This document shows, piece after piece, positions 9,546 through 22,061 of a stretch of DNA of 64,000 nucleotides. The DNA is from Heterocephalus glaber. Its lineage: Eukaryota; Chordata; Mammalia; Rodentia; Bathyergidae. The DNA lies in NCBI RefSeq assembly GCF_000247695.1, contig NW_004624882.1, forward strand, positions 191,735-255,734, written 5' to 3'. A program made the translations under genes and the position numbers. How positions within the stretch are numbered: the stretch's first letter is position 1; each line of letters begins with the position of its first letter. The notes under the pieces were generated by a model, which was given only the letters and a program-made list of their open reading frames with translations, was not told the origin of the DNA and did no database searches.

Positions 9546-12290
9546 TTAATATGCTACCTTGGGGTAAAAAGAAGCACATATATGTTTCTTGCTTGTGTAT
9601 GCATGTTTTAAAACCAAAAAAAGATAAGTTTCCCTAGCAGATAGCTTTTGATCCAGGAAGTCAAGTGCCTGCCTATCACAAGCATCCCCAGATAATTCTA
9701 CTGAGTGACTGACAATCAGCCAGAGACATGAACAGCCTGAGCGGCTCCAAGCATGGAAACTTCTTGCTGTCTGGCAGGCCGGTGGCAGGAAGAGGCTTTG
9801 AGGTCTCCTCACACTGATCCATTGCATGGAGGGCTCCCTCCTGAGCTTCTGAATCTGTTATCCTGAATGACCATCAGATGTGGGGGGCACTGTGTAGACA
9901 ATGGAGACATTGGCAGAGAGCGTGGACTGCTGCTTTTCGGGACCAATAGCACCATGCCACTCGGCCTCAGCCTACCCAAAGCACAACGGGCTGGGAAGAG
10001 TGACTGCAGGCAGTGCCACCCTCTGGCTCTTTACCAAGGACACAGTCCTCCAGGGATGCCCAGCCATCTCCACACCATTTGGCTGAGCCTGGTCAACACA
10101 AAGAAAAGCATAAGAAAGGAAGCCTGGGTCTGATAGGAATCGGGAGAGGAAATGGAAGCCTTTAAACAAAACAAAACAAAAAAAAAAAAAAGAGGAGGTG
10201 GAGGAATAAGAAAAAGGAAATCAGAAAAAGACAGATTGAGAACAGGCAGTGATTATGAGTAAGACGTGAGAACAACAAGGAGACAACTGCTGTGGGTCTG
10301 AGCCAAGGACACTGTGGGGGTGGGAGAATGGGGTGTGAGCAGCCTGCAGCTCCTGCCAAAGCCAGTGGGCGATGGCGTGACACTGTCCTCTACATCAGTC
10401 CGTTTTACACATGAGCACGGGCCTGCTGCATCACCTGCAGTGCGGAACAATGAACTATGAGACAGTCTGAGCTCATAGGGAAAAACAGCTCACTAAAGGA
10501 AAGCCATGTACGCTGGCTTTCGAACTCTATTCCGACGATAATGCTACCCAAAGGGGAGAGATGACGATACTTGCGCAAGTGCACGCACGTGAATGCTTCC
10601 ATGTGCATCTCCACCCATCCATATAGATTCACAAAGCAAACATTTGGAGGTCACTCCTCAGTTGGAAGATGTTCTGGGGACACAGGAGCACACATACATA
10701 CAAGCACAAGCACGCGTGCATACACACAAACAAGCCTCTCAAAGAAGCCACAGTAAGGAGTGAGTAGAAATGTTGGATTCGCCCATACTCAGACCTGTTG
10801 CAGCTGGGCTGCTCCAGAACTGTAGTTACCATGTGTCCACGGGGAGGATTTGAACCCTGGTCTGCCTAAATTCAGCTGAATCACTAAGCCACTTCCCTGC
10901 TGGGTGTATTTTGCAGAGCTCACAACACACCCCCCGTTTGCCCTTCTTGCTAGGATCTCATAATTAACTTCTCCGGGGAGGGAGCCAGGCTCACATGGCC
11001 AGCATCAAGGTGAGATGCAACAGGCAAGGGAACAAACTTCCCCAAGGACCTGTCCTGAAGGCCCACCCAAGACACCAAGCCCTCCCCAGGGGCACCCCAC
11101 TAATTCTGTGCTCAGCTGTTGTGAAGGCGTGAGGCACTTCCACAAAGGAGAGAGAGCTGGTTTTCTAAGATATCAATCTGCTCTCACCACCCACGCAAAG
11201 CTCCGTAGCAAAGTGGGAGCCCAAAGCAGAGAGGGTAAAGCTTCAATAGCCGCCCTCCTACACACTTTCTCCAGGCCCTGTGCTGCGGGACAGAGACGTA
11301 CACATTCAAAGGTCGACTAGCAAGTTGGCTTTCTAAATGGCACTGGGCACGATAAGTTTAAATCACAAAACCACTGTTTTCAAATGCATGCGGGGCAGAG
11401 AAATACAGGAGAAAGGAAGGATAATGGGGTGCTATTCAGGGGTGAAAATAATGCTGTGCTTTATAATTGCTTCAGAATCAGTCATTTGAGAGTACAAAGA
11501 AAGAAATTAACTGAGATAAAATTCCCTTTTGGGGATGTAATTATGATTACTCTAAAGCAATCATTATTCATTTTACATATTGAGAAATTGCTCCCAAAAT
11601 GTGACCTGTTTGGAGATGAAAAGCTGCTTCAGTGTAATGCTAATAAATGATTTTTATTTGTTATCTCAAATTCAATTGCATTTTAAGAAATCAAAAGAAA
11701 TGTAACAGTTTTTGGAATTAGAATTACAATTTTTTGGCCTTATTAATAAAAAGGACATAATGTAGGTTGACTGATGGGCTGATATTTTATCCTTGTGTGT
11801 GCTATGCTTTAATTTATGACCTACAAAACACAAAGGATATTTTTACACTCCTAACTAGACAAAGGAGGGCGAAGAATGAATAGAAGTATGGGTTGGGGCA
11901 GATCGGATGACAGGGAAGGCAGTACTAGCTACCTCCTGGCCAGCTCTGTCTTTGACAAATAGCAAAAAATGGAAAGAAAGGACAAAATGCAAAGTGGATA
12001 CTCTGCTGAAAGGGGAACTGAGATAAATTGAATGTGGGAAAGAGAAAAATACTGAGTAGCTGTTATTTAAATCTTCATAGCAACCGTGCAAGGCTACTTG
12101 TCCTCACCTTCCAAGTGGGAAAACTAAACCTCTGCTAATAGGGCCAGAGGGGTAGTTTGATCCCAGGTCTATCTGCTATTCATTCATTCATTCATTCAAC
12201 AAACATTCAGTGAGAGACTGAGGAAACAGGGAAAGAGGGAGAAGAGTCCAGCTGACCTTTAAGGCATCTCCAGGCAAGCTGAGAATGAAC
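9546..12290. other. Long unassigned stretch
   Basis: 2.7 kb with no transposon I recognise, apart from a poly-A/purine patch at 10150-10210, a CACA/CATA-rich patch at 10690-10735 and an imperfect (CATT)n at 12178-12199 followed by AACAAACATTCAGTGAG (MIR/L2-like words). Open frames (e.g. 101 aa at 11015-11320) are short and look random. A relatively repeat-poor block like this is a place to look for conserved non-coding sequence. Confidence 0.4.
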
Positions 12291-12295
12291 ACCTC

Positions 12296-12593
12296 TGCTA
12301 TGGTCTATGTTTGTGACCCCCAAATTCATATGTTGACATTCCCAAGGTGATAGTATTAGGAGGGGATTAGTGCTCTTATAAAGGGGATTCCATAGACCTC
12401 CAGCTGCTCCCACCATGTGAAAACACAGGGAGAAGATGGCTTTCCATCATACAGGAAACAGCCCTCACCAGACAACTGCTGCTGCCTTGATCCTGGACTT
12501 TCCAGACCCCAGAACTGGGAGAAACACATTTCTATTGTTTATAAACCATCCAGTCTATGTGATCTTGCTACAGCAGCCCCTAAAACTAGGACA
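12296..12593 (+). mobile_element. Solo LTR, ERVL-MaLR (MLT1/MST-like), with 5-bp target duplication
   Basis: Starts TGCTATGGTCTATGTTTGTG and ends CTAAAACTAGGACA. Inside are GTGATAGTATTAGGAGG, CCACCATGTGAAAACACAGG, CCTCACCAGACAACTGC and CCAGAACTGGGAGAAACAC, the shared words of this LTR group. The pentamer ACCTC stands on both sides (12291-12295 and 12594-12598), as expected for the family. Only the LTR is left; no viral gene. Confidence 0.85.
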
Positions 12594-12839
12594 ACCTCCT
12601 ATTCCTTTCACCAGAGTTCTGGATTTCAAGCCTGTCAGTGGATTCTGCAGGACTTTACAAACATGATCACAGGCCCTTTGGGCCACAGGGGACAGAAGGT
12701 ACATCAGGAGACTGGATTGAAAGAAGAACAGGAAGCAAGACATTGATTCAACACATCGTGGCAGTAATGGCAAAAACATGATGTCTGAATGTATGAAAAT
12801 GCTACAGTGAAACCTATTTTCTATATAATTAAATTGCAC

Positions 12840-13250
12840 TAATAAAAATACGCAGATACCCTAAACATCCAACAATAATATTCTATTGAACATGTTATGA
12901 TATATGAAGGAATACTACCCAGCCATTTAGCGTGTGTCTACTTATTGGCATGGACAGTGTTTACAGCATAGTAAATGAATATTGAAGAGTGAAAAATTAT
13001 ATACACCATATATATCATCTCAGTCATAAAATATATATACACCATAAAAAACTATATATACTATCCCAGTCATAAAACAATAAAAATATCCAACATATGA
13101 ATGGCAAGTCTAAAAGAATACATATCAACATATTAACAGGATCATCTCAGGGTTCTGCAATGATGGGTACTTTTGTTCCCCTTTTGTTACTTATATATTA
13201 CAGTTTTCCACAGTAACTCCCCCTTTCCTTACCTATATGTTATAGTTTCT
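12840..13250 (+). mobile_element. Old L1M-like 3' end
   Basis: GGAATACTACCCAGCCATTTAG, TTACAGCATAGTAAATGAATA and repeated TATATACACCATA words are like the ORF2 tail and 3' UTR of old L1s. The section 13010-13080 contains a duplicated CATCTCAGTCATAAA unit. No coding left. Confidence 0.5.
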
Positions 13251-13639
13251 CACAATTAATGAGTATAACAACAGAAAAGTAAACCTGGAAGCAGCGCTTT
13301 ACCCAAACTGTGCATTCAAACACTCTCTATGAACCTCCTGTCCTCTCCTATTCTCCAGAGATAGGGTATATAGATAGAAAAGAGATAAGAAAATCATCAT
13401 TAAAAGTTGTACTTGTAAAAAGACCACAATTTCAGGGACCCAAAGTCACCTAAGGCAACCCATATCAACTTCCCTTGGTTAAATTTAGACTTCTTTGCTT
13501 CCAGACCTATGACAACCAAAATTCCTTAGGAATACTGAAAGTCCATAAATTGACTGAATCGAGAAAGTAAGGAGCAGGAACCTGATCCTAAGATAAAGGA
13601 CCGGGTTGAGAGAATTCAAAGAATGCTTAAATTATTTAT

Positions 13640-14035
13640 CTTTTTTTTTAAAAAAAAGAGACCCATGCCTGTAAAATGGGCAGTTCCTGCCTGGAGGATG
13701 GGCCACTTTCTCCTGGGTTTTTCACCCCCTCAAGAGAAGCATAAATGTTCCCCATTCCAGGAAATTTTGTGACCCTCTCTCTTGATGGCCCACACTCTAT
13801 ATCTTTGAGTGTGTACTTTTGAATTTCTGCTTAATAAAACCCTTCCTGTTCCCCTTACTGACTAGTCCTGGAAATTCTTTTTCCTATTCTATGAGTAGGA
13901 TGGATTAGGTTCTTATCTCACCTTCTGGAACCTTCTTGGGCCCTGTCTGGTGATACTCCTACTTCCACAAGCAAGCTTCGGCCAGTGGAATTCCTGGTCT
14001 CTCAAGGACAAAGACTTGCCCAAAACTAAACTGCA
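13640..14035 (+). mobile_element. Candidate retroviral LTR (class not resolved)
   Basis: The segment has an LTR-like order: T/A-rich start, CTGGAGGATGGGCC, an AATAAA at 13833-13838, then CCCTTCCTG, a T-rich run and CCTGGTCTCTCAAGGAC near the end. A true U3-R-U5 structure would explain it. I cannot fix the edges or see a target duplication. Confidence 0.4.
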
Positions 14036-14062
14036 GGCAGCCTAGTCAGTGGGGTACACTTT

Positions 14063-14142
14063 TTCTTGCAGTAGTAGGGATGGAACCCGGGGCCTTATGC
14101 ATGCCAGGCAAGTAGCCTGCCACAGAGCCACACTCCCAGGCC
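14063..14142 (-). mobile_element. ID SINE
   Basis: Reverse complement of the ID consensus: CCTGGGAGTGTGGCTCTGTG at the 14140 end, GCATAAGGCCCCGGGTTCCA in the middle. Short tail. Confidence 0.85.
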
Positions 14143-14456
14143 CAGCTTCTAATTGGATGCTTCTATGAAAGGAAGTTGTTGAGTCTTATGACTGCTGTCA
14201 GCAATTTCCAGTTCCAATAACAAGCAAGTCTGAGCTCCATGGTTAAGGCACTACTGGACTCTGAATCTTTATACGGCCATCTGCAAGGCTTTGACAAAAC
14301 TTTCCTGCCACCTCTATTTCATGAGTCCATTGGGGAAATTTCTGGCGATGTGTAGAGTGCATCTGAAAATATAGGGTCAATTTATAACTAGGGTTTGAGC
14401 ACATTTTAAGAAAAAGAGATGATCATAAGGAACCAGAACACACCACATTCCAACAG

Positions 14457-14650
14457 TAGCCAGGCATGATGGCACACACCTGTCTTTATCCCAGCGTTCT
14501 AGGAGGCTGAAGCAGGAGGATTGCAAGTTTGAGCCCAGCCCAGGCAATTTAATGACTTAGCAAGACCCTATTTAAAATTTTTTAAAAAAGAACCAAGGGC
14601 ATAGCTCAGTGCAAAGGCCCTGGATTCAATGCCTAGTTCCCTAGGCCAAA
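14457..14650 (+). mobile_element. B1-ID dimer
   Basis: B1 half 14457-14570 (GCCAGGCATGATGGCACACA, GCAGGAGGATTGCAAGTTTG), A-rich linker, ID half 14590-14640 (GGGCATAGCTCAGTGCAAAG with the middle lost). Confidence 0.9.
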
Positions 14651-14659
14651 ATTTTTTTT

Positions 14660-15375
14660 TAAAGTTTATATAAATGTAAAAATAAGTCTCAGGAGTTTGC
14701 TCCCCACCCCCAACTTCATTGCTTTCCTGCATAAAGTTTCTAGACGAAAGAAGAGGGACACGTGAACACCCTGTCTGGCCTTCAAGAGATGTTGAGGCAG
14801 AGAGACGGTCCTTTGCAGGAAAGGAGAGCTCTGAAACCGTCTCCTAGGAGACCGGTACACTGCATGTGCTCTTGACCTTGGATGCGATGTGTTACAGAAA
14901 CTGGTTCCTTCTCTGAGACCACTTCTGGGCATTAAAATGCGCAGGGAGTTGCATACTTGTTAAATCTTTCTTTTTGGGGTCTAAGTGGGCCTTACTCACT
15001 TGCATTTTGGAAACCACCCTGTTCACAGGTGCCTTTCCCACCTGAACAGCTGAATCAACTTAGAATGTTATGTGTGCTAAACAGAGGGAGGCCTTTTTCC
15101 ACAACAGAAGTTGTTATTTCCTTGTGGACAACATAGAGAAATGCGTGCTGGGTGTCAGCACTATCGGGGAGTATGCAGGTGGCTGGAAACATTTGTGCTC
15201 AAAGAAAGCTGGTCAATGAATTGAGGTCAGCCTGAAAGAAGAAAGATTGTCAGGATCAATATATTTATCCACAGGATAGAGGAAAATTTAGGTATATCCA
15301 CTAAAAGTAGGATGGATAGCTAATATGTTAGGTAGAAGAATCAATATGTAGAATGATGTTTATAAGTTATCATGA
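14660..15375. other. No recognised feature
   Basis: Ordinary composition. An 88-codon minus-strand frame at 14666-14932 has no domain or splice support. Confidence 0.4.
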
Positions 15376-15540
15376 TTTTCTTTTTCTTTTGGAACTGAAA
15401 CTACAGCCCCAGTTCCTTTTTATTTTAAGGCAGGGTCTCTCTGAGTTACTAAATTGCCCAGGCAGGACTTGAACTTGTGATCCTCCTGCCTCAGCCTCCA
15501 GGGTGCTGGATTACAGTAGTGAACCACCACACTTGGTTGA
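15376..15540 (-). mobile_element. Degraded B1-ID dimer
   Basis: The B1 half (15428-15540) is clear: GATCCTCCTGCCTCAGCCTC is its reverse-complement core. The ID half (15385-15420) is barely readable. Confidence 0.8.
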
Positions 15541-15580
15541 TATTTTTTATGTGAACAAGAATTTTGAAGATCTTTGTGTT

Positions 15581-15674
15581 GTGGCTGGGGATGTAGCTCA
15601 GTAGTACAGCACTTGTCTAGAATGTATGAAGCCCTAGGTTCAATTCCTAGCATGGCAAAAAATAAGTAAATAAA
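15581..15674 (+). mobile_element. ID SINE with near-perfect target duplication
   Basis: GGCTGGGGATGTAGCTCAGT head, CCTAGGTTCAATTCCTAGCA B-box area, AAATAAGTAAATAAA tail. AGATCTTTGTGTT (15568-15580) and AGATCATTGTGTT (15675-15687) flank it with a single difference. Confidence 0.92.
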
Positions 15675-17423
15675 AGATCATTGTGTTTAGAATTATATAA
15701 ATTCATATTAAGGAGCTATTCATTCATTTAACAAAGACTTGAACACTTGATATAGTCTGTACACAGGAATTACAGTGGTGATCAAAATAAAGAAGGTCCC
15801 TGCCCATGTGGAATATCCAATCTATAGAGTAAAACTGACAAAGAAATAAAGTGAGGCCCTGGGCACAAGCCAGCAGGCCACACCAGCCACATGGCATGAC
15901 CATCCACCAACTCCAAGTGGGTTTGTATTTTGCTTTCCCTTGGTGTGGGGCAGCAAAGGCACAGATTAACCAAATGACCTGTTCCCAGATGAGGACAATG
16001 CCAGGGGAGAGAAGGGAAGCCTGGAAAGCAAGTAGACCCAAGGAAAAAGTATGGACCTGGCCAGAAACTTCAGAGACTCCAATGTTACCTATCCAAAGTG
16101 ACTGGGCGAGAGACAACCACAGGAGACCACCAAAGAGAGGGTGTGAGCCAGGCATAGATCCCCCTGAGGAGTGTAAGCTCAGGCTAGGAAGAACAGGCCC
16201 TGCTTTTCATAGGGAACAACAAGCATCTATATTAATCCCAAGAGTCCACTTAAACCCCCACTCTGTAGCCTACATTCAGCAGAGACCAGAGGGCTGATCA
16301 TGTTTCCTATCTACCAACATGAGCAAGGGCGTGTGTTAGCTTGGCCAGTAACCACAGTCTGGGGTGAATGGACAGAGGGGCCTCAGGTGCAGGGAGGTCA
16401 CCTTAAAAACCCACAGGCCCTAAAGCAAGGTGGAGAAAATCATGGCTAGCTGGATTTCAAGACTGCAGATCCTGGAAAGAAAGTACTCATTCAAAAACAC
16501 AGACGAATGTTTTCTTTGACGCGATCTTTTTTAAAATTTTTTTCTAATTTTTATTATTTTCTCTTTCCTTCTTCAGATTTTTTCTCCACTTTTTAAGTTT
16601 TCCTCTTTTAGTTTCTTTTCACTTCTTTTCTGTTTCCCTTTTAATTTTTCCCTTCCTTCTCATCTTTAATTTTTCCTGTATTTCCTCTTTTTCTTGTTCA
16701 TTCTTTCCTCTGTTTTCTAACACTATTAATTTCCTTTTACTCTTCAATAAGATTCCCATATGTCACTTTTCTCTCCATCTTCTCATATCTCCCTGATTAA
16801 TTTTTCAAATTTTACTTATTTCATTCTCTGGTTCCCAACCCCTCTACCTTTACTAGTACAACTACTAAGCTTTGTGAATCTCTAGATAGCTAGTTAACTC
16901 TATGCTATTACTGTAGACTACTGTTCTATTTTTACTGGATATAGAGTTGTTTCAATTAGTAGATATTCACTATAGGTCAATAGTAGGTAAATATTTGATT
17001 TGTTTTAGTGTTCATACTATAATTGTTGACTTCTTTTCAATGGTTAATGGTGGTAAATTATTGGTCTTTAGGGTTAAACAATATTCAGTTTGTCTTTGGT
17101 GCTATAATTGATGCTGATTTTATTACTATAGCTAATGTGACATAGTTGTGTTGCTATTAATTGATTTTCTTGGGATCCCAATATCTGGATTGACTTGGAG
17201 TCTTTAACAATACTATGGCCCATTCATGGACAACAGGGTACCGGGCCAAACATGCTGCAACCTCCCATTGCAAGTAAACGAGAGTGGTTGGATGCTGGGA
17301 CAGAAGTAAAGGCCAATACTTAGCCATCCCTAGAGGACACTGCTAAAAAGTAGACAATAACGAAAGAGTGCTTCATACAGCAACAAAGCTTTCCACTGCG
17401 ATCAACTCAAAAGCCTCAACACA

Positions 17424-17424
<1 letters not shown>

Positions 17425-17457
<33 letters not shown>
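17425..17457 (+). repeat. (AC)n microsatellite in the L1 5' UTR
   Basis: Perfect AC repeat, about 16 units, followed by A-rich sequence just before the ORF1 start. Confidence 0.95.
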
Positions 17458-17459
<2 letters not shown>

Positions 17460-17501
17460 GAAAAAAAACAGAAAAATAATATGAGAAGGCAAGGGAACAA
17501 A

Positions 17502-18370
17502 ATGGCTCCCCAAACTCCCAATTCCCCCAAAGCTGATCCATGGGGCATCACAGGATATGGGAACCAAAAGCCACACAGTCAAATTATTCAAAATGAAATC
17601 AGAGGAGATAACAAAACAGATCAATAACATATTTGGCAAGCTCACAGACCATATAAGTAAACACATATTGGGCCAAATAAACAAAATGGTTAGCACGTCT
17701 ATAGAAGACACTAATAAAAAGCTAGCACAGTTAAACAAAATGATGCAAAACATGAATGACCAGCATAGAAAAAAAAAGTTAGAGTGCATAAAAAGCTCCA
17801 CATAAAATTCAGGAGATTAAATTCTTTCAAAAGTATGGGCAGCAGGAGTGACCAATGGAAGGATAGTGTCAGAACTAGAAGACAGGGCTGTTGTTGGTGA
17901 CCAATTAATGAGAGATACCTTAAGAACAACAAGGGAGCATGAAAACTAGATCAAACTGCTCCTAGAAAAACCAAAGAGGACTAATTTAAGATTAATATGA
18001 ATTAGTGAAAAGCCAGAAGACAGCACAAATGGCATAAAAATTTATTTACTGAAATAATAGCAGGAAACATTCCAAATAAGGGAAAATAATTTAACATTAG
18101 ATTAGTGAGGCGCATGGAACTCCAAATAGCCATGACTGAAAAGAATCGCTCCACAATACATCATAGTCAAAATCCCAGAAGTCCAACACAAGATTAGAAT
18201 CTTAAAACCAGAGAAGAGCAATTAATAACTTATAAAGGTAAAACCATTAGAATTACAGCAGACTTCCCACACAAACCTTAAAGGCCAGGAGAGCTTGAAG
18301 TGTTTCAAGCCCTAAAAGAAAGCAATTTCTAACCCAGGCTGATATATCCTACAAAACTATCTTTCAAAAT
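17502..18370 (+). pseudogene. L1 ORF1 relic
   Basis: ATG at 17502 opens a frame MAPQTPNSPKADPWG; a shift moves it to the frame in which 17557-17805 is open (KMKSEEITKQINNIFGKL, heptad-like, as in the ORF1 coiled coil that trimerises this RNA-binding chaperone). Downstream, 18100-18370 keeps the words for CATAGTCAAAATCCCAGAAG and CAAAACTATCTTTCAAAATTG common to older L1s. Many stops and shifts; not functional. Confidence 0.7.
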
Positions 18371-18384
18371 TGATAAAGGAACCA

Positions 18385-18610
18385 AAGTGTACAATAGATA
18401 TTGGGAAATGGGAAGAAAATGTTGAAATGAGAAGGGGAATGAGGGAGGGAGGAGAGGGAAAGAAAAAAAAGGAGCAAGAAAAAGAAAAAAAGATGAAGGG
18501 AGGGGAGGAGAATGGGAGAAAAGAAGAAGCAAGATATATCAGACACAGGTACAAATTCCCTATGATGAATGTTATCATTATGTATATCTAAAATGTACCA
18601 GGAAAATAAG
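18385..18610 (+). mobile_element. Second L1 3' UTR inserted between ORF1 and ORF2 of the long L1
   Basis: Purine-only tract 18410-18530 (GGGAGGGAGGAGAGGG and similar), then GGTACAAATTCCCTATGATG and the 3' end word TAAAATGTACCA at 18588. It is the type A L1 3' end and does not belong at this place in an L1. The neighbouring sequence on both sides continues the host L1. Confidence 0.75.
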
Positions 18611-19542
18611 AAGTAAAAATGTTCAACCGCCCCCCCCAAAAAACTACAGAATGTTGAGAATTGTAAAAAAAAGATGCAGAAATAAGGTATTTCCACGATA
18701 AAGTGCACTTAAAGAAACTTACACCACCAAAGCAGCACTCCAAAAAATTATCAAGGATATCAAGGATACTCTAGAAAGAGACAATGAAGCTAACAATGAT
18801 AAAAGATCTAAGAAACGAACATAACAGGTAGAGTGAGCAGTTAAGTAGAAGGGAAAGACAGGGAATCAGCAATAGGAAAATAAGGCAGTGACAGGAATAA
18901 ATCAATACCTATTAGTAATAACTCTCAATGTGAACGGTCTCGATTCCCCAATCAAAATACACAAACTAGCAGAATGAATCAAGAAATAAAATCAAATGTT
19001 CTCTATATAAGAAATACATTTAACCCCAAAAGAAATTCATAGACTAAAAATCAAAGGGTAGAAAATAATATTCCATGTAATGGGGAAGCTCCCCAAAGCA
19101 AGTGTAACTATCCTATATTCAGACAAAGTGGACTTTAATCCAAAATTGATCAAAAGAGGCAATGAAGGTCACTACATATTGGTTATGGGAAAAATCCAAT
19201 AGGAAAAGATAACAATTATCAACATATATTCTCATAAACAACAGCACACCCAACTTTATAAAACAAGTACTACTGGACATAAAATATCAAACAAACATAG
19301 AGACAATTGTAGTGGGGAATTTCAATACTCACTATCACAAATAGATCAACTAGACAGAAAAAAAAATCAACAAAGGAATATCAGAGTTGAACAAAACCTT
19401 TGAACAGAAGGACTTAATGGATATCTACAGAGTGTTCCATCCAACAACAAAAAAATATACATTCTTCTTAGTAGCAAATGGAACTTTCTCCAAAATAGAC
19501 CTCATATTAGCCAATAAAGCAAGCCTAATTAAATGTAAAAGA

Positions 19543-19627
19543 GGGCCAGGGATTTAGCTCAGTGGTTCCACTGCCTGCCTCACAAGCGCAAGGTCCCAAG
19601 TTCGATCCCTGGTACCAAAAAAAAAAA
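19543..19627 (+). mobile_element. ID SINE (type 2) in L1 ORF2
   Basis: GGGCCAGGGATTTAGCTCAG head with GTGGTTCCACTGCCTGCC and AAGTTCGATCCCTGGTACC. GTAAAAGA flanks it at 19535-19542 and 19628-19635. Removing it restores the L1 reading ...TGTAAAAGAATTGAAAT. Confidence 0.93.
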
Positions 19628-20788
19628 GTAAAAGAATTGAAATTATGCCATGCATACTATCAAATCATAGCACAATGCAACTAGAAATCAACAACAAAAC
19701 AATACAGAAATTGTGCAAATGGATGGAAACTAAACAGTGCACTCTTAAATAAACAATAGGTTAGAGAAAAATCAAAAGAGAACGAAAACAGTTTCTAGAA
19801 CTAAATGATAATGCCAGTGCAACATACTAGAACCTATGGGACACAATAAAAGTGGTCCTAAGAGGGAAGTTTATAGCTGCAAATGTCCATACCATAAAAA
19901 CAGAGCAAGCCCAAATAAATAAGCTAATAATGCACCTCAACGTCCTAGAAAAATAAGAACTATCCAAATGCAAAAATAGCACAAGGAAGAAAATCATAAA
20001 GATCAGAGCAGAAATTGATGAAATTGGGACCAAAATACAAGGAATCAATAAATCAAGACTCGGTTCTTTGAACAAATTTTTTAAAAAATAGACAAACCCT
20101 TTGCCAAGCTAACCAAAAAGAGGAGAGAAAAGACCCAAATAAATGCAATTAGAAATGAAAAGGGTAAAATTACAATGGGCACTGCCCCCAAAAAGATTAT
20201 TAACAAACCTGTACACAAATACATTGGAGAATTCAGAAGAAATGGAAGATTCCTAGATATGTATGAATTACCAAAACTGAACAAAGATTTAAAAACCCTG
20301 AATGATCCAATAACAGGCAGTGAAATTGAAGCAGGAAAAAAACCCCGACCAACTAAGAAAAGTCCAAGTCTGGATGGATTCACTGCTGAATTCTACAAAA
20401 ACTTCAAGGAAGATCTAACATCAATACTCCTCAAGCTCTTTAGTGAAATTGAAAGGGAAGAAGTACTCCCAAAGTTATTTCTGGAAGCTACTATTACCCT
20501 GATTCCAAAACCAGACAAGAATCCAACCAAAAAACTGATGAACATAGATGCAAAAATTCTCAATGAGATCCCGGCAAACAGAATACAACAAATCATCCAA
20601 AAGATCACACATTATGACCAGGTAGGCTTCATCCCAGGGATGCAAAGATGATTCCACATATGCAAATCAATAAATGCAAAACATCACATAAACAGAAGCA
20701 AGGACAAAATCACATCATCTCAATAGATGCAGAAAAAGTCTTTGACAAAATCCAACATCCTTTCATGATAAAAACACTGAAGAAAAGG

Positions 20789-20876
20789 GCCAGGGACTTA
20801 GCTCAGTGGCACTGTGCCTGACTTGCAAAGCACAAGGTCCTGAATTTGATCCCTGGTACCAGAAAAAACAAACAAA
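20789..20876 (+). mobile_element. ID SINE (type 2) in L1 RT region
   Basis: GGCCAGGGACTTAGCTCAGT head, ATTTGATCCCTGGTACCAG B-box end, CAAACAAACAAA tail. Similar AAAACACTGAA / AAAAACTGAA words flank it. Confidence 0.9.
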
Positions 20877-21976
20877 CAAAAAACTGAAAAAATTACTTGG
20901 AAAACACTGAGGAAAATATATATAGAAGGTCCTTATCTCAATGTGATAAAAGCCATTTATGGCAAACCTACTGCCAATGTCATATTAAATGAGGAAAACA
21001 GAAAGCTTTCCTTTTAAAATCAGGAACAAGACAACAAGACAAGGATGCCCACTATCATCACTCCTGTTCAACACAGTATTCAAAACGTTTGCAAGAGCAC
21101 TTAGTCAAGAAAAAGAAACAAAAGGGATATGTATAGGAAAGGAAGAAGTCAAATTATCATTATTCGCAGGTGACATGTTCCTATAATACAAGACCCAAAA
21201 AATCCACAAAAGACTCTCAGAATTAACAACCAAATTCAGTAATGTAGTAGTATACAAAATCAACATACAAAAATCAAGTGTTCCTGTACACCAATATAAA
21301 CCTACTAAAGAAATTAGGAAAACAATACCATTTACAATAGCATCAAGAAAAATTAAATACTTAGAAATTAACCTAAGGAAGTGAGAGACCTCTACCATGA
21401 AAACTAAAGTACTCTGAAAAAGGAAATAGAAGAAGACATCAAAAAATGGAAAGTTATTCCCTGCTACTGGATAAGAAGTACCAATATGATCAAAATGGCC
21501 ATACTTCCAAAATTGATATACCAATTTAACACAATCTCAATGGAAATACCAACAGCATTATTCACAAAACTGGAGCAAACAATTCTAAAATTTGCATGGA
21601 ACCACAAGAGATTCAGAATAGCAAAAGCAATTCTGGGTAAAAAGAATAAAGCAGGAGGCATCACAATCTTGGGCTTGAAGTTATATTACAAAGCTATGGT
21701 GATTAAAAAGCAGCATGGTACTGACACAAAAACAGACATAAGAATTAATGGAACAGAGTAGAGAATGCAGAAACAACTCCAAACACATTCAACTATTTTA
21801 TCTTTGACAAAGGGGCCAAAAACATATTCTGGAGAAAAGATAGCCTCTTTAATAAAAGGCTCTGAAAAAACTGGCTACCCACATGCAGAAGATGGAATCT
21901 AGACCCATATCTCTCACCATCAACTAAGCTTAAATCAAAATTAATCAACGAACTAAATGTTAAAACAGAAACACAG

Positions 21977-22061
21977 CCGGGTTTTAGCTCAGTGGTTCCA
22001 CCGCCTGCCTCGCAAGCTGAAGTCCCGAGTTCGATCCCCAGTACCAAAAAAAAACAAAACA
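21977..22061 (+). mobile_element. ID SINE (type 2) in L1 ORF2, 14-bp target duplication
   Basis: Head GCCGGGTTTTAGCTCAGTGG and a near-perfect B box (GAGTTCGATCC). AAAACAGAAACACA lies at 21963-21976 and 22062-22075, and the site GTT/AAAA fits the L1 endonuclease preference. The best-preserved pol III boxes in the window. Confidence 0.95.

Noticed and set aside
15851..16297. 148- and 143-codon frames on opposite strands
   Set aside because: They lie in the GC-rich part of the L1 5' UTR.
17425..17457. CRISPR-like or satellite array
   Set aside because: Plain AC microsatellite; no spaced repeats of 25-40 bp occur anywhere in the window.
21977..22061. tRNA gene
   Set aside because: A and B boxes are good, but GGTACC plus A tail, flanking target duplication and dozens of sister copies show an ID SINE.
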